Assembly (NCBI GenBank): GCA_002722255.1
Contig: PBLD01000010.1
Location: 62,001 to 126,000, forward strand
Length of the DNA: 64,000 nt
Direction of reading: 5' to 3'
Origin: Winogradskyella sp.
GTDB lineage: Bacteria; Bacteroidota; Bacteroidia; Flavobacteriales; Flavobacteriaceae
Program-made: the position numbers and the translations under genes
Shown here: positions 1-9,691 of the stretch, one piece after another
Position numbering within the stretch: the stretch's first letter is position 1
Layout of the letters: each line of letters begins with the position of its first letter
The notes under the pieces: generated by a model
Told to the model about the DNA's origin: nothing
What the model saw: only the letters and a program-made list of their open reading frames with translations
The model's database searches: none

Positions 1-780
1 GACTTAAATATGTGGATGATAAAACCTGCTGATTTTGATGAAAGTAAGCAGTATCCATTATTTATGTATCAATATTCAGGTCCAGGTTCTCAGCAAGTGG
101 CGAACCGATGGAATGGTGCCAATGATTATTGGTATCAAATGCTGGCACAACAAGGCTATATTGTAGTTTGTATAGATGGAAGAGGAACAGGTTTTAAGGG
201 AGCAGAATTCAAAAAAGTTACACAAAAAGAATTAGGGAAATATGAAGTTGAAGACCAAATAGAAGCGGCTAAAAAGTTAGGATCGCTGCCTTATATAGAT
301 GCTTCTCGTATCGGAATTTGGGGATGGAGTTATGGTGGTTTTATGAGTAGCAATGCTTTATTTAAAGGTAATGATGTATTTAAAATGGCAATAGCAGTAG
401 CGCCTGTGACGAGTTGGAGATTCTATGACACAATTTATACCGAGCGTTATATGACCACACCAGATGAAAATCCTAGTGGTTACGATGATAACTCACCAAT
501 TAACCATGTAGATAAGTTAAAAGGAGACTTTTTATTAATACACGGAACAGGAGATGATAATGTACATGTACAAAATACCATGCGCATGGTTGAAGCTTTA
601 ATACAAGCAGATAAGCAATTTGAATGGATGATTTATCCAGATAAAAACCATGGTATTTATGGCGGAAACACAAGACTACACCTTTATAAAAAGATGACCA
701 ATTTTATCCACAAAACTTTAGGAGACAAAATGCAAAATGCTAATAAAGGAGAAAAGGAAATGTCAAAAATTAAAGGCTAA
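1..780 (+). CDS. Dipeptidyl peptidase IV-like S9 serine peptidase, C-terminal part (5' end outside window)
   Basis: The reading frame is already open at base 1, so this is the C-terminal part (about 259 residues) of a longer prolyl oligopeptidase-family protein; an internal Met at base 10 is not the true start. The alpha/beta-hydrolase catalytic domain is visible: the nucleophile motif GWSYGG (Ser codon 328-330), an Asp in GTGDDNVHV (near 553-558) and the His in DKNHGIYGG (649-651) form the expected Ser-Asp-His triad. Family members remove X-Pro or X-Ala dipeptides from peptides in the periplasm; the N-terminal beta-propeller and signal peptide would lie upstream. The lysine-rich last 20 residues look like a lineage-specific tail. 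Two POT peptide transporters follow after 28 nt, which suits a dipeptide harvest-and-uptake unit. Family assignment is firm; substrate preference is inferred. Confidence 0.9.
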   Translation, partial: DLNMWMIKPADFDESKQYPLFMYQYSGPGSQQVANRWNGANDYWYQMLAQQGYIVVCIDGRGTGFKGAEFKKVTQKELGKYEVEDQIEAAKKLGSLPYIDASRIGIWGWSYGGFMSSNALFKGNDVFKMAIAVAPVTSWRFYDTIYTERYMTTPDENPSGYDDNSPINHVDKLKGDFLLIHGTGDDNVHVQNTMRMVEALIQADKQFEWMIYPDKNHGIYGGNTRLHLYKKMTNFIHKTLGDKMQNANKGEKEMSKIKG

Positions 781-808
781 CTAACTAAAACTAACTAATA
801 CAAATTAT

Positions 809-2635
809 ATGTCAACAGCAATTAAACAACCGCACCAAAAAGAACTATTTGGACATCCAGTAGGTTTATTCATTTTGTTTTTTACCGAAATGTGGGAGCG
901 CTTTTCTTATTATGGAATGCGTGGTATTTTGGTATTATACATGGCAACATCTGCTACAGCAATAGATCCAGGATTAGGGTGGACAAACAAAGATGCTATT
1001 TGGTTATATGGATGGTATACAATGTTGGTGTATGTTGCTTCAATACCAGGAGGTTGGATTGCTGATAAATTTTTAGGTCAAAAGAAAACCGTAATGCTTG
1101 GTGGACTTTTACTTTGTTTTGGACATGGTATTTTAGCAATACCACAAGATTGGGCGTTTTTTACAGGATTACTTTTAATTATTCTAGGTGTTGGTGGTCT
1201 TAAGCCAAATATTTCTACTATGGTAGGTGGTTTGTATAAAGAAGGAGATATTCGTAGAGATAGTGGTTTCACTATATTTTATATCGGTATTAATATTGGT
1301 GCATTTTTGGCTAGTATTACAGTAGGTCTTGTGGCATATTACTATGGTTGGCATTATGGATTTGGTTTAGCAGGTATAGGTATGTTACTTGGGCAATTAG
1401 TTTTTGTTTGGGGACAGAAGTTCTTAAAGGGTGTTGGTGAGTTTTCTGGAGGACAAGAAGCTTCATTGGCAGAACAGGAAGCCGCAAAAAGATCATTAAA
1501 TAAAATTGAAAAAGATAGAGTTGTAGTTTTACTCATTTCATTTTTAATTGTAGTTGTGTTTTGGGGAGCTTTTGAGCAAGCAGGAGGCTTAATGAATCTT
1601 TACACAGATGCAAAAGTAGATAGAACTACAGGGTGGAGTTGGTTAGCTGAAATACCAGCGGCTGTATTCCAGTCGTTAAATGCAGGTTATATCATTATTT
1701 TCGGAACTATAATTGGTGGTTTCTGGATCTGGTGGAAAAAGAAAGGAAAAGAGTCTTCTTCATTATTTAAAATGGCAATTGGTACCATTATAATGGGACT
1801 TGGTTATGTTTTTATGATGCTTGCATCAAAGGAAGCAAGTGCTGAGACCTTTGGTAAAGCTGCTATGATTTGGATTTTCCTTGCTTATTTGTTTCATACA
1901 ATAGGAGAGTTATGTACATCTCCTGTAGCATTATCGTTCATTACTAAGTTAGCGCCTTTAAAGTATGCTTCAATTATGATGGGAGTATATTTTGCAGCAA
2001 CAGGTTTTGGTAATAAACTTGCGGGAAGTATTGGTGAGTCTGCTCAGTTAGAACCGTTTGAAGGTAAGATGACTGTAAGTAAAGAAGCAGTCATGCCATA
2101 TATGAGTAAAGACACAATTGAGGTAAAGACAGAAAGTGGAATAAAGAAGATTTTTGATTATCCAATAAATGAAGACAAAAACTTTTCTGTAAAAGCATCT
2201 GTTTACTCTGAGAATGATAAAGTGATTTTCAAAGAATATGAAAAGGGGACAGACCTTAATAATATTTTTGAGCTCTCAAAAAAAGAAGATTCTAACACAT
2301 CAGAACTTTTAGCAACCTTAAAAGAAAATAAAATTACTGCTTCTAACCCATATCATGCTAAGCTTGTTTTTGAAAAGGATAAGGATAAAGCTCAGATTAC
2401 AGAAAATAAGGGTGATGGAAAAGATTATGGTGTGTCTTTTGTGTTAGAAGAGCAACAAAGTGAAGTAGAGTATACTACTTTTAAATGGTTGGTGATTTTC
2501 ACTGTAGCATTTGGCTTACTTCTTATTTTGTTCTTAAAGCGATTAAAGAAATTAACACATGGAGCAGAAGACAACGAACACGAAATGCTTGAGGCTGAAA
2601 AGTACGAAATAGCAGATCCAGATATTAATAACTAA
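809..2635 (+). CDS. POT-family proton-dependent oligopeptide transporter with C-terminal hydrophilic insertion
   Basis: A 608-residue inner-membrane transporter of the POT/PTR2 branch of the major facilitator superfamily, importing di- and tripeptides with protons. The first helix carries the POT signature ExxERFxYYG (EMWERFSYYG, about residues 28-37), followed by repeated hydrophobic helices and a GGLKPNIS segment typical of the family. Usual bacterial members are about 480-520 residues; here roughly 145 mostly charged residues (about 415-560) are inserted before the last helix (FKWLVIFTVAF). The ATG at 809 gives the expected short cytoplasmic N terminus. It lies 28 nt after the DPP IV gene and is followed by a terminator, so it is probably co-transcribed with the peptidase. 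Role in peptide uptake is from family knowledge; the function of the insertion is unknown. Confidence 0.92.
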   Translation: MSTAIKQPHQKELFGHPVGLFILFFTEMWERFSYYGMRGILVLYMATSATAIDPGLGWTNKDAIWLYGWYTMLVYVASIPGGWIADKFLGQKKTVMLGGLLLCFGHGILAIPQDWAFFTGLLLIILGVGGLKPNISTMVGGLYKEGDIRRDSGFTIFYIGINIGAFLASITVGLVAYYYGWHYGFGLAGIGMLLGQLVFVWGQKFLKGVGEFSGGQEASLAEQEAAKRSLNKIEKDRVVVLLISFLIVVVFWGAFEQAGGLMNLYTDAKVDRTTGWSWLAEIPAAVFQSLNAGYIIIFGTIIGGFWIWWKKKGKESSSLFKMAIGTIIMGLGYVFMMLASKEASAETFGKAAMIWIFLAYLFHTIGELCTSPVALSFITKLAPLKYASIMMGVYFAATGFGNKLAGSIGESAQLEPFEGKMTVSKEAVMPYMSKDTIEVKTESGIKKIFDYPINEDKNFSVKASVYSENDKVIFKEYEKGTDLNNIFELSKKEDSNTSELLATLKENKITASNPYHAKLVFEKDKDKAQITENKGDGKDYGVSFVLEEQQSEVEYTTFKWLVIFTVAFGLLLILFLKRLKKLTHGAEDNEHEMLEAEKYEIADPDINN

Positions 2636-2648
2636 CAATAAATCAATT

Positions 2649-2680
2649 CCCTCGTAGACTAATATTTACGAGGGTTTTCT
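2649..2680 (+). terminator. Intrinsic terminator after first POT gene
   Basis: A perfect 8-bp inverted repeat, CCCTCGTA at 2649-2656 and TACGAGGG at 2667-2674, is followed at once by a TTTTCT run. It sits 14 nt after the stop of the first POT gene and 26 nt before the start of the second, so the two transporters may be separate or partly separate transcripts. Confidence 0.8.
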
Positions 2681-2705
2681 CTACTAACTAAATTAGCTTT
2701 TTTTT

Positions 2706-5084
2706 ATGAGCACAGATATTCAAAATCTATTCAAGGATAAAGTTCTAGGGCATCCAGCAGGACTTTTTGTTTTATTTTTTACAGAAATGTGGGAGCGTTT
2801 TTCATTTTATGGAATGCGTGTTCTTTTAGTGAATTTTTTAACAATGGCTTTAGTTGGCTACAATCCAGGATGGGAGTGGTCTGTTGAAAACGCAGGTGCA
2901 CTATTTGGTACTTATGCTATGTTGCTTTATATAACTCCAATTGTAGGAGGAATCATTGCGGATAAATTTACAGGTTATCGTTGGGCTGTTATTATTGGTG
3001 CTTTTATTATGACCTTAGGACATGCCTCAATGGCTTTTGAAACCGAAGTGTCTCTTTATATAGGATTAGCGTTGTTAGTTATTGGAACAGGATTTTTTAA
3101 ACCTACAATGACATCGATTATTTCTGAAATGTATAAAGAAAACCCAGAAAAAAAGGATGGTGCTTATACTATCTATTACATGGGTGTTAATGCAGGTGCA
3201 TTTTTTGGTATGATGTTATGTGGCTATTTAGCAGAAAAGATTGGATGGGCTTGGGGCTTTGGTCTTGCAGGTGTGTTTATGTTATTAGGTACTATTCAGT
3301 TTTGGTTAGCTGGAAAATTATTTGGTGATATAGGTGCTAAACCATCTAAAAATGTTGAATTAGAGATTCCTCAAAATATTAATGAAGAATACCCAGAGAA
3401 GAGAAGTGATGATGGTGATGACGAAAAACCAAATCCTTTTACAACTATAGATAAAATCCTTATTCTTATTTCATCGGTAATTGGTTTAGGATATGCTTTT
3501 AATGATCCGTTGTCAAAAATTGCAGGTTTTGATATGTTCTCTGCACTTAGAATAGGAAGTCTAGAAGGTCAGTATGTAGCAGTGCTTTTTGCTCTAGTTG
3601 CGTTTTTGTATTTAGTAATTAGTAGAATAGGACGCTACACTAAAGTCATTAGAGACCGTATGATAGCTTTTATCATTTTTGCATTTTTTACAGTCTTCTT
3701 TTGGATGTCTTTTGAGCAAGGAGCGTCATCGCTAATTGTATTTGCCAGAGATAACGTAGATAGAATGCTAAGTGGTAATGCGGCAATAACATTTAACATT
3801 ATTAATGCTTTATTGACAGTTATTCCTTTAGTAATTATAACCTATGTGCTTTACTTACTATGGAAGAAAACGTACAATAAAATTTCTACATCAAATATAG
3901 TGCTTGTGGTATGTTTTTTATTAATGTGGGCAATCGTAGGGTGGATGCTTAATCGCGATTTTAATACGGTAGCTTATGATGTGTCTTACAAGGTCGTTAA
4001 AACAAATGCTGAATCTAATAGCTATAAAGTTGATGAAAGCAGGCTAGAGCTGTATAAAGACAAGATTCTTTCAGGTACATTTTCTGCTCTTGTGGATGGT
4101 AAAGAAAAATCTGTAACAATAGATAGTATTGCCTATGATGGAAAGTTTGTGAAGCTAAAAGAGTCTGAGTTATACGATAATAAAGAGAAGAAGAAGGAAC
4201 AGAAGAAGTTTAATGAGGAGTATGTGAATAAAGTTCTATCATTTGATAGTAGTAAAGAGGCCATAGTTTATTATCACAAAAAAGAAAAAGAAGTTTTAAA
4301 AATTCCTTTAAAAGAATTGTACTTCAATACAGCTATTACAGAAAATATGGTTCTAAACCCTGCATATGTTATTGAAGAAAAGACAACTTCTGTAGCAGAG
4401 CCACAAGAGTTAAATACAGGCGATAAAATCTATATGATTGCTAAAAATAATGAAGGCACAGAGTTTGGATACCTTACAGAAGAACGTTTAGCTTTTGCAC
4501 GAGAAAATGGTAAGAATTTAAATAGAGATAATGGTGTAGTTGAAGCTACAATAACCAAGGTAAAACAAAATGAGGTAGAGATTACTGTGTCTTGGTTTAG
4601 TATTCTTAATTCATTCTTTATTATTGCTTTTGCTTCATTCTTTTCTCGTTGGTGGGAAAGTAAATATAATCCTTCTGCAGCAAGTAAATATGCGTTAGGA
4701 TTAATTATAATGGGTGTAGGATTTGGATTGCTAGCGTTTGGTTCTGCTGGAATCCAAGAAGGTGTTAAAGTAAGTATGATATGGCTAATCTTAGCTTATC
4801 TATTTCATACACTAGGAGAACTTTGCTTATCTCCAGTTGGTTTATCTTATGTAAGTAAGTTAGTGCCTGCCAGAATGATTGGTTTTATGTTTGGTATGTG
4901 GTATTTGGCAATAGCAATAGGTAATAAATTAGCAGCGGTTATAGGAGGTCAGATAGAAAATATAACTAAAGAGTATAGCTTATCTACATTCTTTATGATT
5001 TTTACTATTGTGCCAGTTGCTGCAGGTGTGTTAGTATATTTGTTAAATCCTGTGCTGAAAAAACTAATGCATGGTGTTAAATAG
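2706..5084 (+). CDS. POT-family oligopeptide transporter, long form with approx. 200-residue mid-protein insertion
   Basis: A 792-residue second POT transporter, paralogous to the preceding gene: it shares the N-terminal block (GHPAGLFVLFFTEMWERF) and the ExxERFxFYG motif. It differs in where it is enlarged. A hydrophilic segment of about 200 residues (roughly 425-625) follows a helix ending in IVGWMLNRDF and precedes VSWFSILNSFF, so the insertion lies in a different loop from that of its neighbour. A shorter charged loop (about 215-250) joins the two six-helix halves. Predicted role is proton-coupled import of small peptides released by the upstream peptidase. Such long POT proteins are common in Flavobacteriia as far as I know; whether the insert is periplasmic cannot be decided from the sequence alone. 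It ends before a clear terminator. Confidence 0.9.
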   Translation: MSTDIQNLFKDKVLGHPAGLFVLFFTEMWERFSFYGMRVLLVNFLTMALVGYNPGWEWSVENAGALFGTYAMLLYITPIVGGIIADKFTGYRWAVIIGAFIMTLGHASMAFETEVSLYIGLALLVIGTGFFKPTMTSIISEMYKENPEKKDGAYTIYYMGVNAGAFFGMMLCGYLAEKIGWAWGFGLAGVFMLLGTIQFWLAGKLFGDIGAKPSKNVELEIPQNINEEYPEKRSDDGDDEKPNPFTTIDKILILISSVIGLGYAFNDPLSKIAGFDMFSALRIGSLEGQYVAVLFALVAFLYLVISRIGRYTKVIRDRMIAFIIFAFFTVFFWMSFEQGASSLIVFARDNVDRMLSGNAAITFNIINALLTVIPLVIITYVLYLLWKKTYNKISTSNIVLVVCFLLMWAIVGWMLNRDFNTVAYDVSYKVVKTNAESNSYKVDESRLELYKDKILSGTFSALVDGKEKSVTIDSIAYDGKFVKLKESELYDNKEKKKEQKKFNEEYVNKVLSFDSSKEAIVYYHKKEKEVLKIPLKELYFNTAITENMVLNPAYVIEEKTTSVAEPQELNTGDKIYMIAKNNEGTEFGYLTEERLAFARENGKNLNRDNGVVEATITKVKQNEVEITVSWFSILNSFFIIAFASFFSRWWESKYNPSAASKYALGLIIMGVGFGLLAFGSAGIQEGVKVSMIWLILAYLFHTLGELCLSPVGLSYVSKLVPARMIGFMFGMWYLAIAIGNKLAAVIGGQIENITKEYSLSTFFMIFTIVPVAAGVLVYLLNPVLKKLMHGVK

Positions 5085-5110
5085 CAGCATATTTATTAAA
5101 ATAATTAGAA

Positions 5111-5136
5111 AATGCTCCTAATCAGGAGCATTTTTT
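5111..5136 (+). terminator. Intrinsic terminator after second POT gene
   Basis: Nine-base arms AATGCTCCT (5111-5119) and AGGAGCATT (5124-5132) with a 4-nt loop and a run of six T. It ends the DPP IV/POT region 26 nt after the stop codon. Confidence 0.85.
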
Positions 5137-5170
5137 GTAAGTTCGGTATAAGAATTGCAACAAATCAGTT

Positions 5171-5740
5171 ATGGGAAAAACAAAATTACTTATAGCCTTT
5201 ATAGCTTTTGGAACATTAGTGTCTTTTCAAAAGACTACAGAGTCACCAGAAAAAGAAATCAATTGGATGACTTTAGAAGAAGCAATTAAGCTTCAGGAAA
5301 AAGCACCTAAAAAAATCATTATGGATGTTTATACCAATTGGTGTGGTCCATGTAAGATGCTTGATAAAAATACCTTTCACAATGAAGATGTTGTAAATTA
5401 CGTAAACGAGCATTATTATGCAGTAAAATTCAATGCAGAAGGTAATGATACAGTAACCTATAAAGATAAAACATATACCAATCCTAATTATGATCCGGCA
5501 AAAGCTAATAGACGAAATAGCGCCCACGAGTTTGCACGCTCTCTTAAGGTAAGAGCGTATCCAACAATGGTGTTTTTTGATGAAGAAGGAGAGTATATTG
5601 CACCAATTTCTGGATATTTAAAACCACGTCAATTAGAATTATACTTAAAACTTTTTAAGACAGATAAGTACAAAGAAATGGATACTCAAGAAAAGTTTAA
5701 TGAGTATTATAAAAACTTTGAGCCTACTTTTAAGGAATAA
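5171..5740 (+). CDS. Exported thioredoxin-fold protein (WCGPC)
   Basis: A 189-residue protein with an N-terminal hydrophobic segment (residues 5-18, KLLIAFIAFGTLVS) that reads as a signal peptide, followed by a thioredoxin-like domain. The redox motif is WCGPC at residues 57-61, preceded by IIMDVYTN and followed by KMLDKNTFHNEDV, the pattern of the DsbD-gamma/thioredoxin_7 group. A cis-proline is likely in VRAYPTMVFFDEEG. Compared with a bare thioredoxin (about 105 residues) it has an extra loop (about residues 85-110) and a C-terminal tail. It probably reduces or holds disulfides of envelope proteins. It follows the POT terminator and is convergent with comEC. Fold is confident; partner proteins are unknown. 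Confidence 0.85.
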   Translation: MGKTKLLIAFIAFGTLVSFQKTTESPEKEINWMTLEEAIKLQEKAPKKIIMDVYTNWCGPCKMLDKNTFHNEDVVNYVNEHYYAVKFNAEGNDTVTYKDKTYTNPNYDPAKANRRNSAHEFARSLKVRAYPTMVFFDEEGEYIAPISGYLKPRQLELYLKLFKTDKYKEMDTQEKFNEYYKNFEPTFKE

Positions 5741-5747
5741 TAAGAAC

Positions 5748-5804
5748 CGTCAATTCGAGTGATTTTTCTAAACTAGGTTTATAAAAATTGTATCGAGAAT
5801 AAGT
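5748..5804. repeat. Imperfect palindromic repeat of the GTCARTTCGAG family
   Basis: The stretch starts GTCAATTCGAGTGATTTTT and ends AAAAATTGTATCGAGAA, closely matching three modules at 58159, 58283 and 58612 (GTCAGTTCGAG ... ATGTATCGAG). The arms can pair in part (ATTTTT/AAAAAT plus the TCGA ends). It fills most of the 73-nt gap between the convergent thioredoxin-like and comEC genes and may act as a terminator there. Confidence 0.55.
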
Positions 5805-5813
5805 CTTTAAGAA

Positions 5814-7841
5814 TTATTTAATAATGAAAGCTCCCTTTTCATTTGTATAATGGAAAGGGATTTTTTTGTTTCTACATGTAGTTTTCCAATGTTTTACATA
5901 AGATTTGTAATTACTAGCATCTGCAATAATTTGTTGAGGTTTAATGCTATCAATAACTCTTTCTAGGTTAACTTTTGGAGAATCGCGAAGTAAGATGAAA
6001 TCTGGTCGAAAAGATAGGTTTTTATAAATTCCTAAGCTATCTATAATTAATAATCGCTTGTTTTTAAATTGATAAATATCATGTAGTTTAGATTGAGCTA
6101 CACTGTTAATTAATTCACCAACTTTATAATTCTTAATGATGTTATCATTATTAAGTTTTGAAGCATCTAAATTATGATGAACCTCAAGTCTGTCTTTCCG
6201 TTTAAATCCTATAACAGAAAAACGACTTTTATTAAAGACAATTAAAGATTCATTTTGATTATGAAATTTATTAAAAAGATAAGTGCCTTGCAAAGCAATA
6301 ATACTAACAAGGCAAATAGCTAGCCATTTATATGTTTTTAATTTATAGAGCTGAACAGCACTAATGATTAAGATGTAAGTTATTAATACCTGAATTAAAG
6401 CAAAAGGAATATCTCTAAATAAAAAGTCTTCAAACTGAGCTACCCAAGCTATAAATCCATTTAACCATTCTATAATTAAACTATAAATTTCAACAATAGG
6501 TTTAGGAAGAAAACCAACTAGAGCCATGGAAATCACTAAAAGGCCAAAACCAAGAATTAATCCTAAAAAAGGAATTACCACAAGATTAGATATAAAGAAC
6601 AAACCTGGAAACTGATGAAAATAGAATAAACTAATAGGCAGAACACCAGCTTGTGCTGCTAGCGTAACCGTAAATATCTGCCAAGGTTTATCTAAAGTCC
6701 AATATTTTGGTTGCCAGATTATATATAAAATAGGTTGAATACTAACAATGCCTAAAACCGCTAAATAGCTCATCTGAAAACCGACTTCAAACAAAAATGT
6801 AGGCTTTACAAGCAGAATAAAAAATGCAGAAATGGCTAGTGTGTTGTAAATATTCGTAGGTCGTTTAAGATGCATAGCAAAACTTATAATGCTGAACATC
6901 GTAACAGCTCTGGTAACGGAAGGTGATAATCCTGCTACAATAGCAAATAACCAAAGTATCGTAATAATAACTATTGGTCTAAGAACGTATCCGTATTTAA
7001 GTAGTAGTAATGGTCTAAAAATAAAATTGAGGATGAGTAATAAAATACCAACATGCAGACCGGAAACCGCTAGAATATGAATAGTACCAGAATTCACATA
7101 ATTGTTATAAATGCTTTTGTCAATAGTCTGTCTTTGACCTAAAAGTAGCGCATTGATAATGCTTAAAACATCATCTTTAAAACCAGCATCAACCAATTTA
7201 TTGTTGATAGTAGTCCTAAATAAATCTGCATACCCATAAATAGTAGTAGGTTGGTCTGAAAGTATTAAGAATTGATTCTGTTGAAGATAAATTTGGTTGT
7301 ACACTTGTCTCAGATCCAGATACTTGCTGTAATCAAATTGATGCGGATTTAGAGGCTTTTGAATATTTTTTAAAGCAGATTTACTATAAATGACAGCATC
7401 AACAGGTAGTGAGCTAGATGAAGAGTCTCTTTTAATATTGATAAGTAGTTTTCCAGAAGCTTCACGCTTATTAGTAGAAATCAATGAAACAATATACTTA
7501 TCGTTATACAGATCTGATTTTAAACGCTCTTTGATTTTGAACGTTAATTCAATAGAGTCATTGAAATCTAAGTTGCTGTAATGTGATTGACGAATCTTGT
7601 CATTTTGAAAATTATAGGCATTAATGCCCAAACTTATCATACAGAAATAAGAAATTAAGCCGAATATCGGTTTTTTATTGTATGAATCTCTAAGTATTAA
7701 ATAGTAAATAAAAAGAATAGCCATTAAACCTAAGGAAAGGTAAATGGCTATGCTAAAATTTGGTTTAAAATAATGTGCAATACAAATGCCTAGAATAAGA
7801 CAAACTGTAAGTTTTATTATGGTGAAATTTAGTAACTTCAT
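5814..7841 (-). CDS. comEC: ComEC/Rec2-family competence membrane protein
   Basis: A 675-residue polytopic membrane protein. The N terminus has three hydrophobic helices and a soluble segment (about residues 85-200, DUF4131-like, OB-type), then the Competence domain with the family signature ILAVSGLHVGILLLIL near residues 255-270 and several helices to about residue 520. ComEC forms the inner-membrane channel for single-stranded DNA in natural transformation. The C-terminal approx. 150 residues show no HxHxDH metallo-beta-lactamase motif, as expected of the shorter Bacteroidota form. The start ATG at 7841 gives a natural hydrophobic N terminus. It is read on the minus strand after the cytochrome peroxidase gene, 55 nt downstream. 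Family call is firm; whether this organism is competent is unknown. Confidence 0.9.
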   Translation of the reverse strand: MKLLNFTIIKLTVCLILGICIAHYFKPNFSIAIYLSLGLMAILFIYYLILRDSYNKKPIFGLISYFCMISLGINAYNFQNDKIRQSHYSNLDFNDSIELTFKIKERLKSDLYNDKYIVSLISTNKREASGKLLINIKRDSSSSSLPVDAVIYSKSALKNIQKPLNPHQFDYSKYLDLRQVYNQIYLQQNQFLILSDQPTTIYGYADLFRTTINNKLVDAGFKDDVLSIINALLLGQRQTIDKSIYNNYVNSGTIHILAVSGLHVGILLLILNFIFRPLLLLKYGYVLRPIVIITILWLFAIVAGLSPSVTRAVTMFSIISFAMHLKRPTNIYNTLAISAFFILLVKPTFLFEVGFQMSYLAVLGIVSIQPILYIIWQPKYWTLDKPWQIFTVTLAAQAGVLPISLFYFHQFPGLFFISNLVVIPFLGLILGFGLLVISMALVGFLPKPIVEIYSLIIEWLNGFIAWVAQFEDFLFRDIPFALIQVLITYILIISAVQLYKLKTYKWLAICLVSIIALQGTYLFNKFHNQNESLIVFNKSRFSVIGFKRKDRLEVHHNLDASKLNNDNIIKNYKVGELINSVAQSKLHDIYQFKNKRLLIIDSLGIYKNLSFRPDFILLRDSPKVNLERVIDSIKPQQIIADASNYKSYVKHWKTTCRNKKIPFHYTNEKGAFIIK

Positions 7842-7896
7842 GATTATGAGTTACTAATATAATAATTTGTAGTCTGTTTCTTGTTAAGGTTTCGAG

Positions 7897-9690
7897 TTAT
7901 TTGTCTTCTAGGCTATTCATAAATGCAATAATATCTTTTATCTCATTTGGTTGTAAGTGTAATGAATCTGGCGGGAGAGTTTGGTATTCAAATTCTAAAC
8001 CAAGTCCTATTCCACCTCCGTTATTGTAAAAATCCATTAAGGTCTCTAAATCTGCGTAAGCTCCATTGTGCATATATGGTGCAGTTTTAGAAATGTTTCT
8101 AACTGTTGGTGTTTTAAAAAAGTGTTTTCTTTCTTCAGTTTTAAAAATATGATATCTTCCCAAATCCGTGTCAGCGATAGCAGGCAAACTGGTTGATTTA
8201 GGTACACCTAATAGTTCAAACTCGGTTTCTGTAAAGTTTGGTGGTACTGTACCATTAAATACTGGAGCAAAATGACAAGTAGCACATTTTGCTTTGCCCA
8301 TAAATAGATTAAAACCATTAATCTCAGATTGGGTTATGGTTTGCTCAATGTTATTGATATTATTGTCAAATTTTGAATTGAATTTATTCAAACTTCTAAC
8401 GTAAATAGCAATAGCATTCCTAATATTAGCATCCGTAACTCCATTTGGATATAGCTGGTTGAAGGATTTAAAGTAAGTACTGTCCGTTTTTATTACAGCT
8501 TGTAGATTTGATAAATCGCTATGAAACTCGTTAACATTATTTACTACATCTACAATTTGTCCTTCTAAATTACCTGTTCTTCCATCGTAGAAAAAGCTTT
8601 GTTGCAATGCAGCATAGGTTAACGTTGGTGTGTTGCGTTTTTGCTTTGGAAAAATCTTTAAACCATCTGTAAAAGCTAATTCTTGTTTGTGGCAAGTTGC
8701 ACAACTCATCGTATTGTTGGCTGATAACTTTTTATCATTAAAAAGGGTCTTTCCTAGTTGTTGTTTAGTCTGTTTTAAAGAATCAATTTCTACGTAGTCC
8801 GCAAAAAAATCAATATTAAAAGTGTCATCTGAAAATAATGATGTCATCGTATTGTTGAAAGCTAATTCAAAAGGAAACTCTAAATTCCAATCTTTCACAG
8901 TTTCATTTAGTAGTGCTAGTTGCTTATGTGTATGATTTTTAATGAAATGATACCTGTCAAAACTATTAAAGTCTCCTTGAAGTGCTTTAATTGATACCTT
9001 AATTTCAGTATTCCACTTTTTTAATAACGTTTGGTCTGAAAAGTTTTCAGCATATGTGTTTAAAATATTCTTAATGGTTTCATAACCTAGTTGAGCTTCG
9101 GTTAAAGAAGCCTCCAATACGGGAGAATCAAAACCAGTAATACCAGTTAGAGCAGTTCTAGCAATTTGATCTCTAATAAGCCAAATGACATGATAATCTT
9201 TAAGCTTTATATGTGTGTTTTGTTCTATAAGCTTTAATCTGTTTTTTGTCTTTTCGGTAATATTAGAAACAGAAGCTAGATCTAAAGGTTTTTCATGTAG
9301 TATTTCTTCTATAACTTGAAAACCAAACGGTTTTTTGATTTTTATGTCTGTGGCATCTTCCTCTTCAATTTTTAAAATGTTAGGCGCATTTAAGGACATG
9401 TAATTGTTTTTGTCTATAAATGAGAGGATCGGCTCTATGCTTTTAAAATGATTTCTGGCCTCTCTGTAGTAGGAAAGAGCAGTTTCAAAACTTGTTGCAT
9501 TTTCAAGTGCTTCAAGCGCATCTATACATTGGTTCAAATTAGATTTGTAGCTTTCTGCCAAAAAATCTAGAGGTGTAACCTTTTCATTTTGAATTACTGC
9601 AGTATAATCTTTGTCATTTTTGCAGCTATAGTTTAAAGCAAAAAGGCATACCATTAAAATGTATGCCTTTTTTAAAATGGTTATATTCAT
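7897..9690 (-). CDS. Di-heme cytochrome c peroxidase-like lipoprotein with N-terminal extension
   Basis: A 597-residue protein with a lipobox-like start (FALNYSC, Cys about 23), so probably a periplasmic or outer-membrane lipoprotein. Two c-type heme motifs, CATCH at residues 330-334 and CATCH at 469-473, define the CcpA/MauG family, which reduces hydrogen peroxide or oxidises protein partners. The conserved segment TPTVRNISKTAPYMHNGAYADLE is split here into TPTVRNISK and APYMHNGAY, the usual C-terminal signature. Classical members are about 330-350 residues; the extra N-terminal approx. 290 residues are alpha-helical and recall imelysin-type or other iron-related helical domains, which I cannot confirm. 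Only 1 nt separates it from the upstream PhoX-like gene, so they form an operon. Confidence 0.88.
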   Translation of the reverse strand: MNITILKKAYILMVCLFALNYSCKNDKDYTAVIQNEKVTPLDFLAESYKSNLNQCIDALEALENATSFETALSYYREARNHFKSIEPILSFIDKNNYMSLNAPNILKIEEEDATDIKIKKPFGFQVIEEILHEKPLDLASVSNITEKTKNRLKLIEQNTHIKLKDYHVIWLIRDQIARTALTGITGFDSPVLEASLTEAQLGYETIKNILNTYAENFSDQTLLKKWNTEIKVSIKALQGDFNSFDRYHFIKNHTHKQLALLNETVKDWNLEFPFELAFNNTMTSLFSDDTFNIDFFADYVEIDSLKQTKQQLGKTLFNDKKLSANNTMSCATCHKQELAFTDGLKIFPKQKRNTPTLTYAALQQSFFYDGRTGNLEGQIVDVVNNVNEFHSDLSNLQAVIKTDSTYFKSFNQLYPNGVTDANIRNAIAIYVRSLNKFNSKFDNNINNIEQTITQSEINGFNLFMGKAKCATCHFAPVFNGTVPPNFTETEFELLGVPKSTSLPAIADTDLGRYHIFKTEERKHFFKTPTVRNISKTAPYMHNGAYADLETLMDFYNNGGGIGLGLEFEYQTLPPDSLHLQPNEIKDIIAFMNSLEDK

Positions 9691-9691
9691 C

